Assembly: GCA_017455205.1 (NCBI GenBank)
Contig: JAFTBM010000024.1
Span: 1 to 64,000 of the forward strand
From: Bacteroidales bacterium
GTDB lineage: Bacteria > Bacteroidota > Bacteroidia > Bacteroidales > P3
Direction of reading: 5' to 3'
DNA: 64,000 nt
In this document: positions 54,252 through 60,668 of the stretch, piece after piece
Layout: the number at the start of each line of letters is the position of its first letter
Numbering within the stretch: position 1 is the first letter of the stretch
Position numbers and translations under genes: made by a program
Notes under the pieces: model-generated
Seen by the model: only the letters and a program-made list of their open reading frames with translations
The model's database searches: none
What the model was told of the DNA's origin: nothing

Positions 54252-54848
54252 ATGCATTACATCACCGACACCCTCTATTGGATCTCCACCGGCCTGCTCG
54301 TGCCCGTGGTTCTGCTGCTGATCTACTTCTTCCTACGCGCCCTCGTGCTCATCGGCGGCTGGTTTGGCCAATACCTCGACACACGCCGTCTGCAAGCTTC
54401 CCTCGGCCCGAAAGTAGACAACCTCCGCCCCGACGGCATGGCCGACCTCCAAGCCTCGCTGCCCAAAAGCCGTCTGCCGCTGGCAGCCACCCTCGGCCAA
54501 GTGCTGGCCGAGGAAAACCCCGCCCGCATCGAGAAGCTGCTGGCCGACTTCGAGGTCGAAGCCGAAGCCAGTATGGCCCTGCCCAAGACCCTCGCCAAGA
54601 TGGGGCCGATGCTCGGCCTGATGGGCACCCTCATCCCCATGGGGCCCGCCCTCGTGGGGCTCTCCACGGGCGACATCGCCTCTATGGCCTACAACATGCA
54701 GGTAGCCTTCGCCACCACCGTCATCGGCCTCTTTAGCGCCGCCATCGGCTTCGTCGTGCTGCAAAGCCGCCAGCGGTGGCACGCCCGCGACCTCAACATC
54801 CTCGAATACGTGGCTGCCCTCAAAACCCAAAACACCCCCGCCGCATGA
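54252..54848 (+). CDS. hmuU: HmuU, MotA/TolQ/ExbB-type proton channel
   Basis: The 198-residue protein has an N-terminal helix (YWISTGLLVPVVLLLIYFFL), a cytoplasmic loop with KTLAKMGPMLGLMGTLIPMG near 118, and two more helices (FATTVIGLFSAAIGFVVL), the layout of ExbB/TolQ. With HmuV it should form a proton-driven motor. In this operon it may energise the HmuR receptor or HmuS. The stop overlaps the hmuV ATG by 4 bp. Confidence 0.92.
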   Translation: MHYITDTLYWISTGLLVPVVLLLIYFFLRALVLIGGWFGQYLDTRRLQASLGPKVDNLRPDGMADLQASLPKSRLPLAATLGQVLAEENPARIEKLLADFEVEAEASMALPKTLAKMGPMLGLMGTLIPMGPALVGLSTGDIASMAYNMQVAFATTVIGLFSAAIGFVVLQSRQRWHARDLNILEYVAALKTQNTPAA

Positions 54849-55177
54849 AACGCCGCCGCCGATTCAACCCCGCCGCAGATGACGACGACCCTATGTCGGT
54901 CGTGGGCAACCTCTTCGATGTGGCCATGGTCTTCGCCGTCGCCCTCATGGTGGCTCTCGTAGGCCGCTACAGCATGACCGAACTCTTCAGCCAGGAGGAC
55001 TTCACTATCGTCAAAAACCCCGGCAAGGACAACATGGAAATCATTACCAAAGAGGGACAGCAAATCAACCGCTACACCCCCTCCGAGGATCAGTCTTCCT
55101 CCGACTCGCCCCGTGGCCGCAAGGTGGGCACCGCCTACGAACTCGAGAACGGCGAAATCATCTACATCCCCGACTAA
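54845..55177 (+). CDS. hmuV: HmuV, DUF2149 protein in the ExbD position
   Basis: The 110-residue protein has a basic start (MKRRRRF), one transmembrane helix (LFDVAMVFAVALMVALVG, about 23-40) and a small periplasmic domain. Asp25 at the beginning of that helix occupies the place of the proton-carrying Asp of ExbD/TolR. DUF2149 proteins accompany MotA/TolQ-type channels. It is coupled to hmuU through an ATGA overlap. It is the last gene of the operon. Confidence 0.9.
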   Translation: MKRRRRFNPAADDDDPMSVVGNLFDVAMVFAVALMVALVGRYSMTELFSQEDFTIVKNPGKDNMEIITKEGQQINRYTPSEDQSSSDSPRGRKVGTAYELENGEIIYIPD

Positions 55178-55202
55178 TTTCAGTGAACTATGAGGAGTGA
55201 AC

Positions 55203-55429
55203 TGAAAATTGAGAATTGAGAATTGAAAATTGAAAACTGAAAATTGTGAATTGTGAACTGTGGACTGTGAATTGTGAACTGTGAATTGTGAACTGCGATA
55301 AGATTGGAGGCGTCAGCCTAATTCTCAATTCTCAATTCTCAATTTTCAATTTCCTAAATTCTCAATTCTCAATTTTCAATTCTCGATTTCCTAAATTTTC
55401 AATTCTCAATTTCCTAAATTCTCAATTTT
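55203..55429. repeat. Long AT-rich inverted-repeat tract after hmuV
   Basis: GAATTGAGAATTGAAAATTG-type units (about 55203-55250) and GAATTGTGAACTGTG units (about 55247-55300) precede many units in the opposite sense, ATTCTCAATTCTCAATTTTC (55319-55429), some with a TTTCCTAAATT insert. The two halves are roughly complementary and could form a long imperfect stem-loop beginning 26 bp after the hmuV stop. No gene is supported here. Confidence 0.75.
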
Positions 55430-55435
55430 CCACTG

Positions 55436-55557
55436 CCACTTGGTCCGTGTCATCTCCGTGTCAACTCCGTGTCAGGTCCGTGTCACCTCCGAGTGGAGTC
55501 GGACCATACACGGACCATACACGAATCATGCACGGGGGAAACACGGCGGAAATCCCT
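55436..55557. repeat. 11-bp-phased palindromic array, copy 4
   Basis: The first 70 bp are identical to 5158-5227. TCCGTGTCA units begin in cells at 55442, 55453, 55464 and 55475; the centre cell CCTCCGAGTGG follows at 55486; opposite-sense cores ACACG, ACACG, GCACG and ACACG lie at 55508, 55519, 55530 and 55541. The right arm differs in sequence from copy 1 but keeps the 11-bp phase. The rest of the gap up to 55.65 kb shows nothing clear. Confidence 0.85.
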
Positions 55558-55654
55558 CCCGCTGGGAAGGTCGTTTTTTCGGCCTCCATTGGCACCTCTG
55601 AAGTCGCTTCGCCGCGATTTCCTATGCGACAATTTGCGACACCGAAGAGATTAA

Positions 55655-55686
55655 TTTGTAGCGGAGAGAAAAAAAGCATATATTTG
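55655..55686 (+). promoter_or_regulatory. Promoter of the PepSY-like gene
   Basis: TTTG (55655-55658), 20 bp, then TATATTTG (55679-55686): a textbook Bacteroidetes promoter. The leader to the ATG at 55731 is about 37 nt. Confidence 0.7.
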
Positions 55687-55730
55687 CAAAGAGAATTGGA
55701 CAAAGGCTAAAAGAAAACAATACACTGATT

Positions 55731-56195
55731 ATGAAACGAATATTGATTGCCGCTATGGCCCTGACGCTCGGGTGCGGACAGCTGATGGCACAAAAAGAGA
55801 CCCCGCTGACCGAGAAGGACGTGGACATTAACTACGTGAACGACTTCCAACGGCAGCAGCCGGGAGCCAAGGACGTGGTGTGGTGGCGTGCGGGTGAGGA
55901 CAGCTTCCGCGCAACCTACATCGATGCCGAGGGGAGCCAGCAGGCGATGGTTTTCTCGCCACGCGGCACCGAGACGCTCTACTATGTGGACACCAAGTAT
56001 TGTCCGCGGGCGATTGCCGACACGGTGGCTCGCCAGCACCCTGGCTACGAGGTGGACAAAGTGTGGGTGCGCAAAGTGCGCGGCAAATACACCTACCAGG
56101 CACAGATAGCCACTTGGCGGGGGATGCTCTGGTGGCGCAAAAAGGCCGATGCGAAGGTGCTGGAATTTGAGATAGACGGCAAGCAGATCAGCTAA
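55731..56195 (+). CDS. PepSY-like exported small protein
   Basis: The 154-residue protein has a signal peptide (MKRILIAAMALTLGCGQLMA). Its domain resembles the PepSY-like or BLIP-like family of Bacteroidetes: VNDFQRQQPGAKDVVWWRAG, VFSPRGTETLYYVDTKYCPR and IADTVARQHPGYEVDKVWVR. Such proteins are small periplasmic or outer-membrane proteins of unclear ligand. Cys14 lies in a loose lipobox-like context. The gene is 43 bp upstream of the coiled-coil protein. Confidence 0.75.
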   Translation: MKRILIAAMALTLGCGQLMAQKETPLTEKDVDINYVNDFQRQQPGAKDVVWWRAGEDSFRATYIDAEGSQQAMVFSPRGTETLYYVDTKYCPRAIADTVARQHPGYEVDKVWVRKVRGKYTYQAQIATWRGMLWWRKKADAKVLEFEIDGKQIS

Positions 56196-56238
56196 GTGCC
56201 GCACCAGCAGAAGGTTAAACCAACAGCAAGCAAACGCG

Positions 56239-56973
56239 ATGAAGAAAGCAATCATAGCCTTGGCAGCAGCCTTGACGATGGCTGCGGCAGGCATGGCGCA
56301 GACGGTGGAGGAGACCACCGCAATGGTGGGCAAAGTGGAGGCCAAAGCCTACACGATGAGCATCGACAAAGATGCCAAGCTGGTGCGCGATGCCCTCGCG
56401 CAGCGGATGAAAGAGGCCAAACTGAAGGTCAAGAGTGTGGAAGGCTACCAGGCCGCCGTGGAGCAGAAGATACCAGCCATAGCCAGCGAGCTGGTGAGCC
56501 TCTACACCAAGGTGGAGGAGCAAGGTCGGAAGAAAGAGCGCGTGGCGGTGGTGACGGTGTGCGTGATTAGCACCGACCAGACGGGGAAGCAGACCGATGC
56601 GCAGCAGAATGCACGCCAATGGCTTTCGGAGTTTCCGACCTACTTGGCCAAATACGAGGCTGGGCTCAACCTGCAGGAGCAGCAGGGGCTGCTGAAGAAG
56701 GCCGAGAAGGCGGCCTCGGCAGCGTCATCGGCGGTGGTCTCGATAGAGAAGAGCATTGCCGCCGACCAGAAGAAGATGGCGGGTCGCCAAGAGGAAATCA
56801 AGCGGATGCAGACGAAAATCAAGGAGTATGAGGAGGAGATTAAATCGCTGCAGGCCAACATAGAGAAGAACACGGCCAAGAAAGCCGAGGCCGAAGCCAA
56901 GGCAAGCGAGGCCAACGAGGGGGTGAAGGCAGTGCAGGCCGAGGTGGAGAAGTATCGTCCACTGGCCGAGTAG
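56239..56973 (+). CDS. Exported coiled-coil protein
   Basis: The 244-residue protein has a signal peptide (MKKAIIALAAALTMAAAGMA) and long helical heptads over about 165-240 (GRQEEIKRMQTKIKEYEEEI, NIEKNTAKKAEAEAKASEAN). An N-terminal segment has EAKAYTMSIDKDAKLVRDAL. I do not recognise the family. The charged helices suggest a periplasmic scaffold or a surface-coil protein. It lies between PepSY-like and GWxTD genes on the same strand. Confidence 0.65.
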   Translation: MKKAIIALAAALTMAAAGMAQTVEETTAMVGKVEAKAYTMSIDKDAKLVRDALAQRMKEAKLKVKSVEGYQAAVEQKIPAIASELVSLYTKVEEQGRKKERVAVVTVCVISTDQTGKQTDAQQNARQWLSEFPTYLAKYEAGLNLQEQQGLLKKAEKAASAASSAVVSIEKSIAADQKKMAGRQEEIKRMQTKIKEYEEEIKSLQANIEKNTAKKAEAEAKASEANEGVKAVQAEVEKYRPLAE

Positions 56974-57074
56974 CCTCGAGGTGAGGGACGGTACAGCCGT
57001 GGGCAGCCCAGTGGGTAGCACACGGTTTCGCTGATTAGACAGGTATGATATTGAACACAAAACCAGGGAAGACG

Positions 57075-58610
57075 ATGCGCAGATTGATAGCGATGGTGGC
57101 GGTGGTGGCGATGGCAGTCCTGCCGCAGGCAGTGGTCGGCCAAATGCAGGCGATGTTCGCCTACTCCACGTTCTACCTCGCGGGCGACGACCGCCCCTAT
57201 ATGGAGACCTACCTGCAGGTGGATGCTTGGACGGTGGCCTTCGCCGAGCAATCCTCGGGAGGTTACCGTGCCACGGTGGAGGTAAGCCTTGCGGTGCGGC
57301 AGCAGGATTCGGTGGTCTACGCCAAGCACTACGACCTCAACAGCCCCACCGTGGGCAACCTGTCGAGGCTGGACTTCAGCTTCCTCGACGTGCAGCGTTT
57401 TTCGCTCGGCAACGGGATATACGACATCGAGGTGTCGCTGCGCGACAAAGGGTCGGAGGCCGAGCCTGCCACGACGACGGAAAAGGTGATAATAAACTAC
57501 GACCGCCAGCACCCAGCGCTCTCGTCGGTGCAGCCGATGGCCAGTGCAAAACCCACGCAGGGAGCAGGCAACATCCTCTCGCGCGGGGGCTACGACATGG
57601 AGCCTTACGTCAGCGACTACTACCCCGAGCAGGTGGAGCGGCTGCAATACTACTACGAAGTCTACAACATCGACCAGGAGGTGGGCGAAAACCCCTTCTT
57701 GGCGGTGGCCTACATCGAGCGTGCGGAGACAGGGGCGAAGATAGATGCCACGCAGACGGCGGCACGCAAACAGAGTGCAGCGACGGTGCCAGTGTATGGC
57801 AGCATCGACATAAAATCCTTGCCTTCGGGCAACTACAACTTGGTGGTGGAGCTTCGCACGCGCGACAACCTGACGATGCTCTATCGGCGGGTGCCGTTCT
57901 ACCGCTCCAACCCGCAAGTAGGGGAAGAGGAGGTCAGCGACTTTGCCGCCACCTTTGCGGGTCGCTACACCGACCGTGAGCAGTTGGCCACCTACTTGGA
58001 CGCCCTCTATCCGATAGCCTCGGAGATGGAGAAAGAGGCAGCTGCACATATCATCCGCGAGGGGCGGACAGAAGAGATGCAGGCGTTCCTCTATCGGTTT
58101 TGGACTGTCAGGGAGGGGCTTGGTGCCGAGGCCGAGTGGCTGCGATACAAGGAGCGCATCGACTACGTGCAGGAGCACTTCAGCTATCCGCGCACACCGG
58201 GCATCCACACCGACTTCGGACGCGTCTACCTGCAGTATGGGCCGCCTGACTTTGTGCGCGATGAGAAGAACTACGTCTCGGCCAACCGCATGGGGACGAC
58301 CAACGAAGAGGCATACAACACGATGTACCTTGGCGAAGACCACAGCATCGACGAGCGTGGGGCTGGCAACTCGCAGGGGCACGTCCACTACCTGCCCTAC
58401 CAGCTGTGGCGCTACAACAAGTTGGCCACCGACGAGCCCAATCGGGTGTTCCTCTTCTGGGATGAGCATCGGTCGGGCTACTATCGGCTGCTCAACAGCA
58501 ATGCTCGCGGCGAGGTGCAGGAGGCTGGATGGGAGCGGCGGTTGAGCCGGATGCAGCTGAACGAGAATGTGCTGGGCGAAGTGGGAGAGCAGTTCAACCG
58601 AGGCTATTGA
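57075..58610 (+). CDS. GWxTD domain-containing protein
   Basis: The 511-residue exported protein starts MRRLIAMVAVVAMAVLPQAV. It has an N-terminal beta-sandwich-like region and a C-terminal GWxTD domain. The hallmark motif is degenerate here (YRFWTVREG in place of FW..R), followed by the family-typical GRVYLQYGPPDFVRDEKN and FLFWDEHRSGYYRLLNSN. The function of GWxTD proteins is unknown. The upstream ATG at 57045 is rejected because it lacks a signal peptide at its terminus. The stop codon overlaps a possible TTG start of the acyltransferase gene. Confidence 0.85.
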   Translation: MRRLIAMVAVVAMAVLPQAVVGQMQAMFAYSTFYLAGDDRPYMETYLQVDAWTVAFAEQSSGGYRATVEVSLAVRQQDSVVYAKHYDLNSPTVGNLSRLDFSFLDVQRFSLGNGIYDIEVSLRDKGSEAEPATTTEKVIINYDRQHPALSSVQPMASAKPTQGAGNILSRGGYDMEPYVSDYYPEQVERLQYYYEVYNIDQEVGENPFLAVAYIERAETGAKIDATQTAARKQSAATVPVYGSIDIKSLPSGNYNLVVELRTRDNLTMLYRRVPFYRSNPQVGEEEVSDFAATFAGRYTDREQLATYLDALYPIASEMEKEAAAHIIREGRTEEMQAFLYRFWTVREGLGAEAEWLRYKERIDYVQEHFSYPRTPGIHTDFGRVYLQYGPPDFVRDEKNYVSANRMGTTNEEAYNTMYLGEDHSIDERGAGNSQGHVHYLPYQLWRYNKLATDEPNRVFLFWDEHRSGYYRLLNSNARGEVQEAGWERRLSRMQLNENVLGEVGEQFNRGY

Positions 58611-58633
58611 GACAACTGGAAGCGAGGGAGGAG

Positions 58634-59458
58634 ATGTACCTGCTGGCCGACATAATATACGTTGTTATCTACCACTTGGTGGGCTACAGGCGCAAGGTAA
58701 CAAGGGGCAACCTTGCGGCCTCCTTTCCCGAACGCAGCGAGCAAGAACGCCGACAGATAGAGCGACGCTACTACCGCCACCTAGCCGACATCGCGGTGGA
58801 GTTTGTCCACAACCTTTTCGCCTCGCCTGGTGCCATCAAGCGGCGCTACAAGATAGTCAATCGCGAGCTGGTGGACAGATACTATGAGCGTGGGCAGACG
58901 GTCATCCTCCTGTCGGCTCACTACAACAACTGGGAGTATATGGTCTCGTCGCTCAACATGCAGCTGCTCCACCACGGCATCGGGGTGGGAAAGCCACTCA
59001 ACGACCAACTGACGGGCCCGTTCATCGCACGCAAGCGCATCCGCTACGGAACCGAAGTGGTCTACCACACCGACGTGCGGCAGGTGGTGGAATACTACGA
59101 CCGCCACCGCGTGCCCTGCGCCTTGATGATGCTGGGCGACCAGTCGCCTTCCAACCCCACGAAGAGCTACTGGACACGCTTCCTCAACCAGGAGACTGCT
59201 TTCCTCTACGGAGCTGAATACTTCGCTCGGAAATACAACTACCCGGTGGTCTACTACAAAGTGGAGAAAGTGCGTCGAGGGCACTACGAGGTCAGGTTCA
59301 GCCTGCTTTGCGAAAATCCTCAAGAAGTTCCACAATATAGCATCGTGGAGCAATATGTTCGCACATTGGAGCGGCAGATTAAAGAACGGCCCGAATATTG
59401 GCTTTGGAGCCATCGGCGCTGGAAACTGAAACGTCCACCAACTGTGGTTGAGGTATGA
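58634..59458 (+). CDS. LpxL/HtrB-family acyltransferase
   Basis: The 274-residue protein from the ATG at 58634 begins MYLLADIIYVVIYHLVGYRR, a membrane-associated start, followed by family motifs: RKVTRGNLAASFPE, the catalytic HX4E in LLSAHYNNWEYM (His near 97) and MLGDQSPSNPTKSYW. It adds a secondary fatty acid to lipid A or an aminolipid. The usual N-terminus is about 15-20 residues longer; a TTG at 58607, overlapping the upstream stop, would supply LRQLEAREE but not a helix. It is coupled to the following GT2 gene by an ATGA overlap. Confidence 0.85.
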   Translation: MYLLADIIYVVIYHLVGYRRKVTRGNLAASFPERSEQERRQIERRYYRHLADIAVEFVHNLFASPGAIKRRYKIVNRELVDRYYERGQTVILLSAHYNNWEYMVSSLNMQLLHHGIGVGKPLNDQLTGPFIARKRIRYGTEVVYHTDVRQVVEYYDRHRVPCALMMLGDQSPSNPTKSYWTRFLNQETAFLYGAEYFARKYNYPVVYYKVEKVRRGHYEVRFSLLCENPQEVPQYSIVEQYVRTLERQIKERPEYWLWSHRRWKLKRPPTVVEV

Positions 59459-60525
59459 AGCAGGTGGCCGTGGTCATACTCAACTGGAATGGGCAGGCGA
59501 TGCTGGAGCGATTTCTGCCGAAAGTGGTGAAGTACTCGCACCAGCAGCGGTTTGCCTTTTTCGGCACCGAGTTTGAGAGCCGAGTGGTAGTGGCCGACAA
59601 CGGGTCGACGGACGGGTCGGTGGAACTGCTGCAGCGGGAGTTTCCCGAGGTAGAGCTGTTACAATTTGACCACAACTACGGCTTCGCCGAAGGCTACAAC
59701 CGCGCCCTGTGCGAGGTGGAGGCCGACTACTACGTGCTGCTCAACAGCGACGTAGAGTGCACACCCCACTGGCTCGAACCAGCCATGCGCATGATGGAAC
59801 CCAACCCCGACATAGCGGTAGTGCAACCGAAACTGCTCATGCACGACCGCCACGACACCTTCGAGTACTCGGGCGGTGCTGGTGGGTTTATCGACAGCTA
59901 TGGCTATCCGTTTTGCCGCGGGCGCTTATTCTCCACGCTGGAGCAGGATCACGGACAATACGACAACGACTGCGAACTCTTTTGGGCATCGGGGGCAGCG
60001 ATGATTGTCAGAGCTGCGGTGTGGCACGAGGTGGGGGGACTGGATAGCGACTTCTTTGCCCACATGGAGGAGATAGACTTCTGCTGGCGGGTTCACCTCA
60101 AAGGCTACCGCGTAAGCTACTGTGCGGGAGCGAAGCTCTACCATGTGGGTGGTGGCACACTGCCCAAAAGCAATCCGTTGAAGACAAAACTCAACTTCCG
60201 CAACAACCTCTCAATGCTCTACAAGAACTTGCCCGAGGGTCGGCGGGAGAGAGTAATAGGCATTCGGATGGTGCTCGACTGGTTGGCGGCGGTGAAGTTC
60301 TTGGCCGAGGGGCATCTGGGCGAGTTCAAGGCAGTGAAAGAGGCACACCGCGAGTTCCGCGCGTGGAAACCGCAGCTCGACCGCAAACGGGCGCTGATGG
60401 ACATCAAGCCCGTGGCCAAAATCTACCAAGGGAAACTGCTGATAGAATACTACCTGCTGCACCGCCACACCTACACCGACCTGCGGGGAACATACAGCAA
60501 AGCGGGCAGCAAAAAGAGCCGATAG
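59455..60525 (+). CDS. Family 2 glycosyltransferase (rhamnosyl-type)
   Basis: The 356-residue enzyme has a GT-A fold: VAVVILNWNGQAMLERFLPK, VVADNGSTDGSVELL, LLNSDVECT (DxE-type metal loop near 100) and FFAHMEEIDFCWRVHLKGYR. No membrane segments are clear. Its family contains rhamnosyl- and galactofuranosyl-like transferases, but the sugar is not predictable. The start overlaps the acyltransferase stop, so the two probably act on the same envelope lipid, though that is inference. Confidence 0.88.
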   Translation: MKQVAVVILNWNGQAMLERFLPKVVKYSHQQRFAFFGTEFESRVVVADNGSTDGSVELLQREFPEVELLQFDHNYGFAEGYNRALCEVEADYYVLLNSDVECTPHWLEPAMRMMEPNPDIAVVQPKLLMHDRHDTFEYSGGAGGFIDSYGYPFCRGRLFSTLEQDHGQYDNDCELFWASGAAMIVRAAVWHEVGGLDSDFFAHMEEIDFCWRVHLKGYRVSYCAGAKLYHVGGGTLPKSNPLKTKLNFRNNLSMLYKNLPEGRRERVIGIRMVLDWLAAVKFLAEGHLGEFKAVKEAHREFRAWKPQLDRKRALMDIKPVAKIYQGKLLIEYYLLHRHTYTDLRGTYSKAGSKKSR

Positions 60526-60582
60526 AGAGGTAGCACGCCCTCGGGTGGAAAAACAGTTTATGCCTGATATGCAGCACGGTAT

Positions 60583-60608
60583 GCAGGTATTTCAATTTGA
60601 ATACCTGC
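60583..60608. promoter_or_regulatory. Perfect 9-bp inverted repeat upstream of DPP IV
   Basis: GCAGGTATT (60583-60591) and AATACCTGC (60600-60608) are exact complements separated by 8 bp. The element ends 17 bp before the TAAATTTG box (60626-60633), a fitting place for an operator. Confidence 0.5.
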
Positions 60609-60625
60609 AATTCGGAAAAATTGCG

Positions 60626-60633
60626 TAAATTTG
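60626..60633 (+). promoter_or_regulatory. TAnnTTTG box of the DPP IV gene
   Basis: TAAATTTG matches the -7 consensus, 35 bp before the ATG at 60669. A TTTG lies at 60596-60599, 26 bp upstream of the box, longer than the usual 19-21 bp. Confidence 0.5.
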
Positions 60634-60668
60634 CACTTTATTATATAGACTATAAGTCAAGGTAAGAA

